Source: Alphaproteobacteria bacterium (GTDB lineage Bacteria > Pseudomonadota > Alphaproteobacteria > Rickettsiales > UBA3002). From it: a stretch of DNA of 64,000 nucleotides. Position 1 is the first letter of the stretch; the number at the start of each line of letters is the position of its first letter. Shown piece after piece: positions 38,964 to 48,588 of this stretch. The notes beneath the pieces are model-generated. The model did no database searches. It was not told the origin of the DNA and saw only the letters and a program-made list of their open reading frames with translations. The position numbers and the translations under genes were made by a program. The DNA is taken from NCBI GenBank assembly GCA_017302575.1, contig JAFLDD010000001.1, forward strand, positions 1,739,409 to 1,803,408, read 5' to 3'.

Positions 38964-39648
38964 AAAGCGTTTCTATACGACGGTGGCCGTCGAGCCATTT
39001 GAATCTGAATATGCGGTATTGCTTGATGGCAAACCCATCAAGACACCTGTTGGCACGGTGCTGCGTGGCAGCGAGGCATTGGCAAAAGCAATGGCCGCGG
39101 AGTGGGAATCACAAACCGAGACCATCAACCCCGATAAAATGCCCATTACCCGTATCGTGAGCATTGCGCGTGACCGCGTGCCGCAAGACCGCGCGTTGTT
39201 GATTGATGATATTGTGAATTATGCAGGCAGTGATTTGCTCTGCTATCGCGCAGAAGGTGAAGTGGGTGTGCTACAGGCCAAACATCACCAGCCTGTGCTC
39301 GACTGGGCGGCGGGGCGGGGCATAGTGCTTCATGCCACCGAAAGCGTGATGCCAATTGCGCAGCCCGAAGCATCCCTCGCCAAGGTGCGCGAGTTATTAA
39401 GTAGCGCAAGTGATTTAGAACTAGCCGCGCTGGCAATGGCGACACCGCTACTGGGTTCGGCGGTACTGGCCTTAGCTATCTGGAGAGGCGCTATCAGCGT
39501 TGAGGGTGCGGTCACCTGCGCACGGGTGGATGAAGACTTCCAAGCCATCAAATGGGGGCAAGACCCCGAGGCCAAAGCGCAATGGCTGAAGCGTGAGGTG
39601 GATATACGCGGTGCGGCGGCAGTTTTAGCCTTTTTTCTTGACAGTTAA
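38956..39648 (+). CDS. ATP12-family F1-ATPase assembly chaperone
   Basis: ATP12 proteins bind F1-ATPase alpha subunit during assembly in mitochondria and alphaproteobacteria. The 230-residue protein has KKRFYTTVAVEPFESEYAV, LLDGKPIKTPVG, MPITRIVSIARDRV and the C-terminal KWGQDPEAKAQW, all typical. The start inside the rluC end gives the usual N-terminus; a start 24 bases earlier would add eight residues. Its place next to an RluC-type gene is a common alphaproteobacterial arrangement. Confidence 0.92.
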   Translation: MNKKRFYTTVAVEPFESEYAVLLDGKPIKTPVGTVLRGSEALAKAMAAEWESQTETINPDKMPITRIVSIARDRVPQDRALLIDDIVNYAGSDLLCYRAEGEVGVLQAKHHQPVLDWAAGRGIVLHATESVMPIAQPEASLAKVRELLSSASDLELAALAMATPLLGSAVLALAIWRGAISVEGAVTCARVDEDFQAIKWGQDPEAKAQWLKREVDIRGAAAVLAFFLDS

Positions 39649-39791
39649 GTTGTTGAATTAACTTATTAAAAATCTTTCTCCACACCCCCCAAAAATGATG
39701 CTTTGCTGGGCCTTTATGTCGTGCTAAACGGGCGGCTTGCGTAGCTTTTGCTGCGCTGCGAGATATAAGCAACCAGAGCCCCAGAGGGTCA

Positions 39792-41330
39792 ATGAACGCC
39801 GTTTCGATTGTGAAGGAACTGGAACTTAAACGCGAGGCCGCCCGCCATGGTGGTGGCGCTAGCCGTATCGATACTCAGCACGACAAAGGGAAGCTCACGG
39901 CGCGTGAGCGTCTTGAGGTATTGCTCGATCCCGATTCGTTCGAGGAGTACGACATGTTTGTGGAGCATCGCTGCACAAACTTCGGCATGGAAAAAACTAA
40001 AGTCCCCGGCGACGGGGTGGTGACGGGTCACGGCACCATCAATGGCCGTTTGGTGTTCGTCTATTCGCAGGACTTCACCGTATTGGGTGGTTCGCTTTCC
40101 GAGAATAACGCCAAAAAAATCTGCAAAGTGCAGGATATGGCGATGAAAATGGGTGCGCCGATCATTGGTCTCAATGACTCGGGCGGGGCGCGTATTCAAG
40201 AGGGCGTGGATTCGCTTTCGGGCTTTGCCGAAATTTTCCAACGCAACGTGTTGGCTTCGGGTGTGATTCCGCAAATCTCAGTCATCATGGGGCCATGCGC
40301 AGGTGGTGCGGTCTATTCACCCGCGCTGACCGACTTTACCATCATGGTGCGTGGTTCGAGCTACATGTTCGTAACGGGCCCTGAAGTTGTGAAGACCGTA
40401 ACCCACGAAGAAGTGACGCAGGAAGAGCTTGGCGGTGCAGATGTGCACGGCAAGCATACTGGCGTTGCCGATATGGTCTATGACAATGATATTGAAGCGT
40501 TGATGCAAGTGCGACGCTTGGTGAACTTCTTGCCGCTTTCGAACCGTGAAAAGCCGCCAGTGCGGCCGACGGAAGATCCCGCCGATCGCGTTGAGATGGC
40601 GCTGAACACCGTAGTGCCTGATAACGCGAACAAGCCTTATGACATGTTCGACGTAGTAAAGCGCGTGGTGGATGAGGGTGAGTTGTTTGAGATCCAACCT
40701 GACTTCGCAAAAAATATCATCGTCGGTTTTGGTCGTATGGAAGGCCATACGGTGGGCTTCGTTGCCAACCAGCCGATGGAAATGGCGGGCTGTCTGGATA
40801 TCGATGCGTCGCGTAAAGCAGCGCGTTTCGTGCGCTTCTGTGATGCGTTCAATATTCCGCTTGTTACCTTTGTCGATGTTCCGGGCTTCTTGCCAGGCAC
40901 GTCGCAGGAACATAACGCGATTATTCGTCATGGTGCGAAATTGCTTTATGCTTTTGCTGAGGCAACCGTGCCGAAGATTACGGTCATCACCCGCAAATCC
41001 TATGGTGGTGCATACATCGTGATGGGTTCGAAGCATTTGCGTAACGACATTAACTACGCGTGGCCTTCGGCTGAGATTGCAGTGATGGGACCAGAAGGTG
41101 CCGTTGAAATTATTTTCAAAGGTAAACTCAAAGACAAAGTTGAAATTGATGCGGCGGTGGAAAGCTACCGCGACAATTTCGCGTCGCCCTTTGCGGCTGC
41201 CGCGCGTGGCTACTTGGATGATGTGGTTCGCCCGCAGAATACACGTTGGCGTATTTGTCGCGCACTCGCCATGCTCCGCGAGAAGAAGCTCGAAAATCCG
41301 TGGAAGAAACACGACAACCTACCGCTCTAA
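39792..41330 (+). CDS. pccB: Propionyl-CoA carboxylase beta subunit (carboxyltransferase)
   Basis: PccB transfers carboxyl from carboxybiotin to propionyl-CoA, giving methylmalonyl-CoA. The 512-residue carboxyltransferase has [38 protein letters not shown] (acyl-CoA pocket), [30 protein letters not shown] and [15 protein letters not shown]. Length and sequence fit PccB rather than AccD or methylcrotonyl-CoA carboxylase, although other short acyl-CoA substrates cannot be excluded. A TTGACA lies at the end of the gene before, but its -10 is poor. aceA follows by eleven bases and pccA comes after it. Confidence 0.92.
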   Translation: MNAVSIVKELELKREAARHGGGASRIDTQHDKGKLTARERLEVLLDPDSFEEYDMFVEHRCTNFGMEKTKVPGDGVVTGHGTINGRLVFVYSQDFTVLGGSLSENNAKKICKVQDMAMKMGAPIIGLNDSGGARIQEGVDSLSGFAEIFQRNVLASGVIPQISVIMGPCAGGAVYSPALTDFTIMVRGSSYMFVTGPEVVKTVTHEEVTQEELGGADVHGKHTGVADMVYDNDIEALMQVRRLVNFLPLSNREKPPVRPTEDPADRVEMALNTVVPDNANKPYDMFDVVKRVVDEGELFEIQPDFAKNIIVGFGRMEGHTVGFVANQPMEMAGCLDIDASRKAARFVRFCDAFNIPLVTFVDVPGFLPGTSQEHNAIIRHGAKLLYAFAEATVPKITVITRKSYGGAYIVMGSKHLRNDINYAWPSAEIAVMGPEGAVEIIFKGKLKDKVEIDAAVESYRDNFASPFAAAARGYLDDVVRPQNTRWRICRALAMLREKKLENPWKKHDNLPL

Positions 41331-41341
41331 GGAGACTGCTA

Positions 41342-42619
41342 ATGGTTTGGCTTGACGCAAAAGGTTTGGAAAAAGACTGGAAAGAAAACCCGCGCTGGAA
41401 AGGCGTGACGCGACCCTATTCAGGTCAGGATGTGGTGAAGCTGCGCGGCAGCTTGCCGATTGAATATTCGATTGCTTCGCACACTTCGAAAAAGCTATGG
41501 GACGCAATGGGCAAGGAGCCGTATGTGAACGCGTTGGGCGCGCTTACGGGCAACCAAGCCATGCAGCAAGTGAAGGCTGGGCTGAAGGCGATTTACCTCT
41601 CTGGCTGGCAAGTTGCGGCGGATGCGAATTTGGCGGGCGAAATGTACCCTGACCAATCGCTTTACCCTGCAGACTCTGTTCCTTCTGTCGTGCGCCGCAT
41701 CAACAACACGCTGCGCCGTGCGGATCAGATTGATTCGAGCGAAGGCAATATCGGCAAGACCGACTGGTTCCAACCGATTGTTGCAGACGCGGAAGCAGGC
41801 TTTGGCGGCAACCTCAACGCCTTCGAGTTGATGAAGCAGATGATTGATGCAGGCGCCGCAGGTGTGCATTGGGAAGACCAGCTTTCGAGCGCGAAAAAAT
41901 GCGGCCATATGGGCGGCAAAGTATTGGTGCCGATTCGTGAGCATATCGAGAAGTTGATTGCAGCGCGTTTGGCTGCCGACGTATGTGGCGTGCCTGCGAT
42001 TATTGTGGCGCGTACGGACGCGAATGGTTCCTATCTCGTGACCTCAGACGTTGATCCGCGTGATGCGAAGTTCATTAAAGAAGGCCGCACGGTAGAGGGT
42101 TTCTTTAATTATGATGGCGGTATCGATGCAGCGATTAATCGCGGTATCGAGTTTGCGCCTTATGCCGATTTAGTGTGGTGTGAAACCTCGACACCCGATT
42201 TGGCAGAAGCGAAAAAATTTGCTGAGGCAATGCATGCAAAATACCCAGGCAAATATCTCGCTTATAACTGCTCACCTTCCTTCAACTGGAAAAAGCATCT
42301 TGATGACGCGACCATTGCCAAATTCCAAAAAGAACTCGGTGCGATGGGCTATAAATTCCAGTTCATTACGCTGGCAGGCTTCCATGCATTGAACCACGGC
42401 ATGTTTGACTTGGCGTGCGCTTATAAAGAAGCGGGCATGGCGGGTTACGTGAAGTTGCAGGAAAAAGAATTTGCTGATGCTGCGCGCGGCTTCACCGCCG
42501 TGAAGCACCAGCGCGAAGTGGGTGTGGGGTATTTCGATGCGGTGGCTACCGTCGTATCGCAAGGTAATGCCTCGACGACCGCATTCAAAGGATCAACCGA
42601 AGAAGAACAATTCCACTAG
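41342..42619 (+). CDS. aceA: Isocitrate lyase
   Basis: Isocitrate lyase splits isocitrate into glyoxylate and succinate in the glyoxylate shunt. The 425-residue enzyme shows the signature [10 protein letters not shown] with catalytic Cys187, and VGMDQQSL-like [27 protein letters not shown] and [13 protein letters not shown]. The signature is that of isocitrate lyase, not of the shorter methylisocitrate lyase PrpB (about 295 residues). The start is set by GGAG seven bases upstream. It lies between pccB and pccA, eleven and nine bases from its neighbours, so all three are probably one transcript. Malate synthase is not in the window. Confidence 0.95.
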   Translation: MVWLDAKGLEKDWKENPRWKGVTRPYSGQDVVKLRGSLPIEYSIASHTSKKLWDAMGKEPYVNALGALTGNQAMQQVKAGLKAIYLSGWQVAADANLAGEMYPDQSLYPADSVPSVVRRINNTLRRADQIDSSEGNIGKTDWFQPIVADAEAGFGGNLNAFELMKQMIDAGAAGVHWEDQLSSAKKCGHMGGKVLVPIREHIEKLIAARLAADVCGVPAIIVARTDANGSYLVTSDVDPRDAKFIKEGRTVEGFFNYDGGIDAAINRGIEFAPYADLVWCETSTPDLAEAKKFAEAMHAKYPGKYLAYNCSPSFNWKKHLDDATIAKFQKELGAMGYKFQFITLAGFHALNHGMFDLACAYKEAGMAGYVKLQEKEFADAARGFTAVKHQREVGVGYFDAVATVVSQGNASTTAFKGSTEEEQFH

Positions 42620-42628
42620 GAACAACCC

Positions 42629-44635
42629 ATGTTTAACTCGATTCTGATTGCCAATCGCGGCGAGATTGCTTGTCGCATTATGCACACCGCCAAGAAGCTG
42701 GGCATGCGTACCATCGCTGTCTATTCAGAGGCGGACACCAACGCGCTGCACGTGAAAACAGCAGACGATGCGGTCTATATCGGACCATCACCTTCGGTGC
42801 GTTCGTATTTGAACGTTGATAATCTGATTTCAGCGATTGACCAGTCGGGTGCAGAAGCGGTGCATCCTGGTTACGGATTCTTGTCAGAGAAAGAGCATTT
42901 CGCGCGCGCCGTGATTGAGCGGACGAGCGCAACATGGGTTGGACCAAGCCCGCAGGCGATTCATTCGATGGGCGATAAAATCGAATCGAAAAAGATTGCA
43001 CGTGCGGCAGGTGTGAACGGCGTTCCGGGTGTGCTTGAAGCGATTTCTGACGTCAAAGAAGCGAAGAAAATCGCCAATGAAATTGGCTACCCTGTGATTA
43101 TTAAAGCGGCAGCTGGCGGTGGCGGTAAGGGCATGCGCGTGGTGCGCTCCGATAGCGAGCTTGAAGATGGGATGAAAATGGCATCGTCGGAAGCGCGTTC
43201 AAGCTTCAATGATGCACGTGTATTCATCGAGAAATATTTTGATTCACCGCGCCACATCGAGATCCAAGTGCTTGCTGACAAGTATGGCAACGTGGTGTCG
43301 CTTGGCGAGCGCGAGTGCTCGATTCAGCGTCGTCACCAGAAGGTGATTGAAGAAGCGCCTAGCTCATTTTTAACGCCCGATATTCGTGCGCAAATGTCGG
43401 CACAGTCTATCGCGTTGGCGAAGCAGGTGGGTTATGTTTCAGCAGGTACGGTGGAGTTCATCGTTGACCAAGCGGGCAACTTCTATTTCCTTGAAATGAA
43501 TACCCGCTTGCAGGTGGAGCACCGCGTGACCGAGCTAGTCACAGGTATTGACCTTGTGGAGCAGATGATTCGTATCGCGGCGGGTGAGAAATTGCCCTTC
43601 ACGCAAGACGATATCAAAACGAACGGTTGGGCGTTCGAGAGCCGTATTTACGCGGAAGATCCCGCGCGTGGGTTCTTGCCGTCGACGGGTCGCATCACCA
43701 AATACGAAGAGCCAGAAGCGAAAAGCGGCACGGTCATCGACACCTCGATTTACGAAGGTGGCGAGGTCAGCATGTTCTATGACCCGATGATTGCGAAGCT
43801 TTCCATTCATGGCGCAACACGCGAGGCGGCGATTGATGCAATGGTTGAATCGCTTGGTGATTTCACCATTCAAGGCATCGCGCACAATACCAGCTTCTTG
43901 CAAGCAGTCTTGTCGCATGAACGTTTCCGCAAAGGCGATATCTCGACCAACTTCATCGAACAAGAATGGCCTGCAGGTTTCACGGGTGCTGAGCTTTCGA
44001 CAGAAGCGCAAAAAGTATGTATGGCGGTGTCGGTATTCTGCTCGCTAAGGGACATTGAGCGTAACGCACAAATTTCTGGCCAATTGCCTGGCCGTGCACC
44101 CGCAATCGGTGCGCGTTGGGTTGTCACGATTGGTGGCAACTCGGTTTCGATTTACGCGCGCAAAAAAGATTACGGCTATGACATTTCCTATGATGAGGGG
44201 ATGCTGGTCATTCGCTCGAGCTGGAAGCTTGGACGTAAGCTGTTCCAAGGCACGGTGAATGGGCGCCCTGTCAGCGTGCGTGTTGCGCCATTGGCGGACG
44301 GTTACCAACTGAGCTACGCAGGTTCGGAAGTGAAGGCCTATGTTCGTACGCTGCGTGTCGCGGAATTGGCTCAGTACATGCCTGTGCGCGAAGTCGTGGT
44401 GTCACAATACGAAGTGACAGCGCCGATTGCAGGTCTGATTTCGGCTATCCATGTGCAGGCGGGCGATGTGATTCGCGCTGGCCAGCAACTCTTCGTGATT
44501 GAAGCGATGAAGATGGAGAACATTATCTACGCCGATGCGGATGCGAAGGTAAAGGCCGTGCATGTTTCGGCACCTTCAAGTGTTACCGCAGGTCAGCTTG
44601 TTATTGAGTTTGAGTCGGGCGAAGACGAAGCGTAA
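42629..44635 (+). CDS. pccA: Propionyl-CoA carboxylase alpha subunit (biotin carboxylase)
   Basis: PccA carboxylates its own biotin with ATP and bicarbonate. The 668-residue protein begins with the biotin carboxylase domain (ILIANRGEIACRIM; AAAGGGGKGMRVV; RECSIQRRHQKVIEE; FLEMNTRLQVEHRVTE). A linker (BT) domain follows, and the biotinyl domain ends it, with EAMKMEN and target Lys628. Size and domain order match propionyl-CoA carboxylase alpha. It follows aceA by nine bases and ends in a shared convergent terminator with the HD-GYP gene. Confidence 0.93.
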   Translation: MFNSILIANRGEIACRIMHTAKKLGMRTIAVYSEADTNALHVKTADDAVYIGPSPSVRSYLNVDNLISAIDQSGAEAVHPGYGFLSEKEHFARAVIERTSATWVGPSPQAIHSMGDKIESKKIARAAGVNGVPGVLEAISDVKEAKKIANEIGYPVIIKAAAGGGGKGMRVVRSDSELEDGMKMASSEARSSFNDARVFIEKYFDSPRHIEIQVLADKYGNVVSLGERECSIQRRHQKVIEEAPSSFLTPDIRAQMSAQSIALAKQVGYVSAGTVEFIVDQAGNFYFLEMNTRLQVEHRVTELVTGIDLVEQMIRIAAGEKLPFTQDDIKTNGWAFESRIYAEDPARGFLPSTGRITKYEEPEAKSGTVIDTSIYEGGEVSMFYDPMIAKLSIHGATREAAIDAMVESLGDFTIQGIAHNTSFLQAVLSHERFRKGDISTNFIEQEWPAGFTGAELSTEAQKVCMAVSVFCSLRDIERNAQISGQLPGRAPAIGARWVVTIGGNSVSIYARKKDYGYDISYDEGMLVIRSSWKLGRKLFQGTVNGRPVSVRVAPLADGYQLSYAGSEVKAYVRTLRVAELAQYMPVREVVVSQYEVTAPIAGLISAIHVQAGDVIRAGQQLFVIEAMKMENIIYADADAKVKAVHVSAPSSVTAGQLVIEFESGEDEA

Positions 44636-44656
44636 AAAGCGGCTTAACCCGCTTTT
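44635..44656. terminator. Convergent terminator of pccA and the HD-GYP gene
   Basis: AAAAGCGG-CTTAAC-CCGCTTTT is a perfect 8-bp inverted repeat whose A/T arms give four U on either transcript. It spans the two stop codons and could end both genes. Confidence 0.65.
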
Positions 44657-46275
44657 GCTTTGCGCATGACCATTGGTTCTGGCTGAATCGCGAGGATGGC
44701 TTCCTCATCCACTTCGTCGATTTGTTCTTGGTTCAAGAACATCTCGGCAAATTTACGATACACTTTAGATTGTACAAAAAAGTCTACCAGCTCGGGGTCG
44801 AGATGGTTGGTTTTCTTGAACATGCCGATGATTTTCATCGACTCGCTTAAGGTCTTTGGTTTTTTGTATGGGCGGTCGGAGGCGGTTAATGCCTCGAACA
44901 CGTCGGCGATGGCCATCATACGTGCGGGTAGGGACATGGTGCCTGCAAGCAAACCTTTTGGGTAGCCAGTACCATCCATCTTCTCGTGGTGTCCGCATGC
45001 GTATTCAGGCACGCGCTTGAGGTGTTTAGGCCATGGCATGCTTTCGAGCATGTTCACGGTGTGAACCATGTGGTCATTCATGATTTGGCGTTCTTCGGCC
45101 GTAATGGTGCCGCGACGAATGGAGAGGTTATACAATTCATTCTCGGTGAGTAGCGGGTGTTCTTGTCCGCCAATATTGACGATGCGTTCACCGATTTTCT
45201 TTTGGCGTTCGATTTTCTCGTCCTCTAAGAATTCGCCGCCGATATTGGATGTTTCAATGAAGTTCAATTCGTCTTCAAGCAAACGCATCTCGTCGTCGTA
45301 CTGAGGTTTGGTGATGGTGCCTTCAAGCAGCTTGATTTTCGCATCGCGTTTCAAGACCTCGAAGCGTGCGCGCACAATATGGATACGGTCGAATATCGTC
45401 TCCAGTTTGGTGGCTTTGTCCATGATGTGGACGGGCGTCACCATCTTGCCCGCATCGTGCAACCAACCCGCAATGTGCAGTTCGTATTTTTCTTCGTCTG
45501 ACATTTTGAAGTCAGCGAACTTACCTTCACTTGTGTTACATGCGGCCTCGGCAATCATTTCTGTCAGCACGGGAACGCGCACGCAATGCGAACCCGTATA
45601 GGGCGATTTGGCGTCGATCGCCGATGCCATCATTTTGATGAAGCTTTCCAGAAGCGTTTTCTGGTCCTGAATCAGTGTCTCTTTGTCGATAATAACGGCT
45701 GCTTGCGAGGCGAGTGCATCCACCAGTTCGCAGACCTCATCGCTGAAGATGACGGTAGCGCCAGTGTCGGGGTCTTTGGCGTTGATGAGCTGTAAGCAGC
45801 CAATGGCCTCGTTGCGGTGGTTAATCATCGGAATGGTTAGTACCGACTTGGTACGGAAACCATATTTCGTGTCGAACTGTTTGGTGCCCGCGAAGTCGAA
45901 GTCTTTCGACGCATACACGTCGTGCACGTTGAGGGATTCTTTCGTGACAACGGCTTTGACCACTTGCGTGCGCATGTGCGGCTCGCCCGTCACGGGGTCA
46001 TATAGGCGGATGACATGGAATGGTGGCTTCTTGCCCGTGGTACCACCGAAACTGATGCCCAGCGAATCCGTGCGCACAATAACATATTCGAGCACGTCCT
46101 GTTCAGGGGAGAGGATGTAGAGGGTTCCACCGTCCGAATTGGTGATTTCTTTGGCGGCTAATAGGATGTGTTCAAGCAGAGTGTCGCGATCGCGCTCGCT
46201 GGATAGGGCCGCGCCGATTCGCGTCAGGCGTTGGACGAGTTCCACCGCATTTGCTTCGATATGCCTACGATTCAT
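44644..46275 (-). CDS. GAF/HD-GYP protein, likely c-di-GMP phosphodiesterase
   Basis: HD-GYP proteins hydrolyse cyclic di-GMP. The 543-residue protein has an N-terminal GAF domain (about 10-195; TNSDGGTLYILSP, SVLTIPMINHRNEAIGCLQL), a helical linker and a C-terminal HD-GYP domain (about 210-520). The HD pair is His273-Asp274 in WLHDAGKM, and HHEKMDGTGYPKG (His429-His430-Glu431) is a full HD-GYP signature, so activity is expected. About 60 residues between the two motifs include an acidic insertion (DEMRLLEDELNFIE). No membrane segment is seen, so it is cytosolic and may sense a ligand through GAF. It converges on pccA. Confidence 0.9.
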   Translation of the reverse strand: MNRRHIEANAVELVQRLTRIGAALSSERDRDTLLEHILLAAKEITNSDGGTLYILSPEQDVLEYVIVRTDSLGISFGGTTGKKPPFHVIRLYDPVTGEPHMRTQVVKAVVTKESLNVHDVYASKDFDFAGTKQFDTKYGFRTKSVLTIPMINHRNEAIGCLQLINAKDPDTGATVIFSDEVCELVDALASQAAVIIDKETLIQDQKTLLESFIKMMASAIDAKSPYTGSHCVRVPVLTEMIAEAACNTSEGKFADFKMSDEEKYELHIAGWLHDAGKMVTPVHIMDKATKLETIFDRIHIVRARFEVLKRDAKIKLLEGTITKPQYDDEMRLLEDELNFIETSNIGGEFLEDEKIERQKKIGERIVNIGGQEHPLLTENELYNLSIRRGTITAEERQIMNDHMVHTVNMLESMPWPKHLKRVPEYACGHHEKMDGTGYPKGLLAGTMSLPARMMAIADVFEALTASDRPYKKPKTLSESMKIIGMFKKTNHLDPELVDFFVQSKVYRKFAEMFLNQEQIDEVDEEAILAIQPEPMVMRKAKAG

Positions 46276-46293
46276 GGGGCGACCCTAGCATGC

Positions 46294-46321
46294 GAATGGT
46301 CAATGGTGAATAGTGAATTAT
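46294..46321. repeat. Four heptamer tandem repeats
   Basis: GAATGGT, CAATGGT, GAATAGT and GAATTAT lie head to tail in the 85-base gap upstream of the HD-GYP gene and downstream of the queD-like gene. They differ by one to three bases and look like a short decayed tandem array. Confidence 0.6.
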
Positions 46322-46360
46322 GTAAATCGTGGCCCCTAGCCGACGATTCGCGCCATACTG

Positions 46361-47197
46361 TTACGCTTGAGCAATGGCACCCTTTTGTACGCCTTCATAG
46401 GCGCGCACCGTAAAGCGTGCGGATGGGTCTTGTTTTTTAAGGGTTTGCGCAATGTAGCTGGCGATACATTCAACAGTGGAATCACTATCAATGATACGGC
46501 AGCGCGCAGTAGGGTAGGCAAGTGTGAAGCTGCCCTGCTGGGCGCGATAGGCAAACTCGGTCATGCCGTTTTCAGTCTGCGCAATGTCGTCTTGTGTGCC
46601 GATATAGGCGCAGAACCAATCCTTCGCCCAAGCTTTCTCAAGATCGTGCGCACGCACATCGTTGCGCAGTATCTGGATGCGTGAGCGGTGCCCATGGGCA
46701 ATGCGCTGGCAATTACCGCCGTGTTTTTTGAGGCCGTGCACATAGTGATAGGTTGGGTCCTGAGTGGTTTCGTGACGCAGGGTGATTTCAATTCCCTCCA
46801 CCCCTTTAGGGACAAGCGGTGCAAGCGTGTCTTTGAGGAAGCTAATCATCGCTTCATGGGTGACTGCTTCGCTTTTCAGCAGCGTGACTGCCTCGTGGGG
46901 TGAGCGATGTTCAAGCCATTCGCTTTGACCAAAATTCCAACGCAGCGCGAGGTGATCCTTGTGATTATCCAGAACGAGTTGGTGCGAATATTGTGGTACG
47001 ATCAGCGTGTGATCAATCGAATCATCAATCGCATTCTTGAGTGCTTTTTTGACGTCAGAAAAATCCATCACCATGGACTGGTCATCCAGCAGGCCATCGA
47101 GGATTACATCCACCATCCAGCTTTCGCCGAGCATGCCATGCTCAGGATGCAGATAGGCGGAGTCGATCGTCGTTAAATGCTCAACAAATAATTTCAT
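46361..47197 (-). CDS. QueD-like double-domain 6-pyruvoyl-tetrahydropterin synthase family protein
   Basis: The family makes 6-carboxytetrahydropterin for queuosine, or pyruvoyl-tetrahydropterin. The protein has 278 residues, about twice QueD (about 120), and two related halves can be traced. The first (about 1-110) has the QSMVMDFSDVKKALKNAID segment and a DHTLI that match the QueD DFxxLK and LDH motifs, but no full HGH. The second (about 145-270) contains HGGNCQRIAHGHRSRIQI, which has the Cys and zinc-type HGH. The split of motifs suggests that the active site is assembled from both halves, or that one half is degenerate. Its start overlaps the maf stop (ATGA), and folE lies upstream in the same operon and could supply its substrate. 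Confidence 0.75.
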   Translation of the reverse strand: MKLFVEHLTTIDSAYLHPEHGMLGESWMVDVILDGLLDDQSMVMDFSDVKKALKNAIDDSIDHTLIVPQYSHQLVLDNHKDHLALRWNFGQSEWLEHRSPHEAVTLLKSEAVTHEAMISFLKDTLAPLVPKGVEGIEITLRHETTQDPTYHYVHGLKKHGGNCQRIAHGHRSRIQILRNDVRAHDLEKAWAKDWFCAYIGTQDDIAQTENGMTEFAYRAQQGSFTLAYPTARCRIIDSDSTVECIASYIAQTLKKQDPSARFTVRAYEGVQKGAIAQA

Positions 47198-47796
47198 ACG
47201 AGGCTTATAGCACCTATACGTTGCAGCTCTGTCAATAATGGAACGAGCGCAAGGCCCTTTACCACATCGTGGTCACCTTCAATGTTGCTGAAAAGATGGC
47301 GACCAAGGGATTCGAGTTTATATGCGCCGCAACTGCTTAATGGGGCGTCGGCGGCAATGTAGGCTTTGATTTCAGCAGGGGTAAGTGGGCGTACGGTTAG
47401 GGTCGCCTGCGCCGTATGCTCCCAAAGGATTTTGCTGCCCTTGGCGATGATAAGACCGTTTGTCTGGGTGTGGGAGTGGCCCGCCAGTGCGGCAAGCTGT
47501 AATTCGGCCTTTTCGTGGCTACCAGGCTTATCGAAGATTGTGCCATTGAGGCTGCAAATCTGGTCGGCGCCAATAGTCAGCGCATCGGGGTTTTTCTCAC
47601 TCACCCAGAGGGCCTTTGCTTTGGCGAGCTCTATCGCCTTCTGGGCAACGTGCAAGTGGGCGAGGGTAGGTTTTAGGGCTTCCTCATCGACACCCGAAGG
47701 CAAGACGCTAAAACGCAAGCCGACCTCTTTCAGCATCTGTTGGCGGATGGCCGAGCCAGAAGCAAGAATAAGAGGCGTATGACAGGTGATGCTCAT
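47194..47796 (-). CDS. maf: Maf-like nucleotide pyrophosphatase
   Basis: Maf proteins hydrolyse nucleoside triphosphates, including modified ones. The 200-residue protein has the N-terminal LASGSAIRQQMLKEVGLRF, which fits the LASxSpRRxxlL signature with Ala-Ile in place of Pro-Arg, then GVDEEA, TIGADQICSLNG and FDKPGSHEKA and the late LESLGRHLFSNIEGDH. Core residues of the family (Ser, Arg, Glu, Asp, Lys) are mostly kept. The start ATG shares a base with the previous stop (TAATG), and the stop overlaps the queD-like start, so the four genes are tightly coupled. Confidence 0.85.
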   Translation of the reverse strand: MSITCHTPLILASGSAIRQQMLKEVGLRFSVLPSGVDEEALKPTLAHLHVAQKAIELAKAKALWVSEKNPDALTIGADQICSLNGTIFDKPGSHEKAELQLAALAGHSHTQTNGLIIAKGSKILWEHTAQATLTVRPLTPAEIKAYIAADAPLSSCGAYKLESLGRHLFSNIEGDHDVVKGLALVPLLTELQRIGAISLV

Positions 47797-48587
47797 TAGA
47801 ATGGTGGTGGCGGTGGTGGCGGTGATTTTTTAAACTCCAGCACCTCCGCCTCCAATAATTGTAGATCAAGTCTTGGGCAGCCTAGTTTGTATAGGTTCTG
47901 GAAATTTCGTTCTGGTTCCATTAGCGAGCTTAAGGTCAGCACGGCCATCGTGGGTGATCTATCAACCGTTGGGAAGGGCAGCCGTTGTTCTGCAGGAACC
48001 ACTTCATTAAATTTCCCAATCCAGTAGCCTAAATCTTCAATTCTTTCGTTAAGCTGTGCAACACGATGCTGATATGCATCCCCTTCATAAATCTTGTGAT
48101 TAGGTATTGGCAAACTAATGCGTATTTCCCCATCACCTAGCTTGGTGAGATTGGGATTCTCATTTACCAACCCATCGAATTTAGCGGTTAGAATAATACT
48201 CAATAGGTCAGCATTCTTAGCATCCTCAGCAACGATTGCACGTGCCTCAGCTTCAAGAGCCAACAACTCCAGATTATTTGCCTCTAATGCTCTATCCATG
48301 CCGAACGTCTTGGCATTTACGGGCTGGCTGAAGCTCAGTGTTACTCTGTCGGTGCCATCCACGAGCTCATAACTAAATGCTGGCAAGTGCGTGCTGCTAT
48401 CGTCGAGTGTCGCGTTATAGCGTGCTATCAAGCCCAAAAGCGCTTCTGCTTCCGATGCAACTAATTGCGTTGGAACCACGGTATTTGGTGCATCGTTAGT
48501 ATTGGTGAAGGTAGCGCGCGCAATGTAAGATTTAATCTCTCGAAACAGTTTCATTTGCTCAAGATTGACAATCTTATCATTGAGCAT
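47796..48587 (-). CDS. Unrecognised protein ending in seven prolines
   Basis: This 263-residue protein is not one I recognise. It is acidic and largely helical with scattered beta segments (VTLSFSQPVNAKTFG, GEIRISLPIPNHKIYEG), has no signal peptide or membrane helix, and ends KKSPPPPPPPF. The start chosen is one base after the folE stop, with AGGGAA inside the folE end; a start 18 bases earlier is possible. The proline run lies directly before a TAATG shared with maf, so ribosome pausing there could affect maf translation. Membership in an operon with folE, maf and the queD-like gene suggests, but does not show, a nucleotide or pterin link. Confidence 0.75.
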   Translation of the reverse strand: MLNDKIVNLEQMKLFREIKSYIARATFTNTNDAPNTVVPTQLVASEAEALLGLIARYNATLDDSSTHLPAFSYELVDGTDRVTLSFSQPVNAKTFGMDRALEANNLELLALEAEARAIVAEDAKNADLLSIILTAKFDGLVNENPNLTKLGDGEIRISLPIPNHKIYEGDAYQHRVAQLNERIEDLGYWIGKFNEVVPAEQRLPFPTVDRSPTMAVLTLSSLMEPERNFQNLYKLGCPRLDLQLLEAEVLEFKKSPPPPPPPF

Positions 48588-48588
48588 G

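Noticed and set aside
39638-39669. TTGACA with TATTAA before pccB
   Set aside because: The spacing is 20 bases and the -35 lies in the end of the ATP12 gene; too weak to list as a promoter.
41246-41341. Upstream start of aceA inside pccB
   Set aside because: Isocitrate lyase homology begins at the ATG after GGAG; the extra residues are the pccB end read out of frame.
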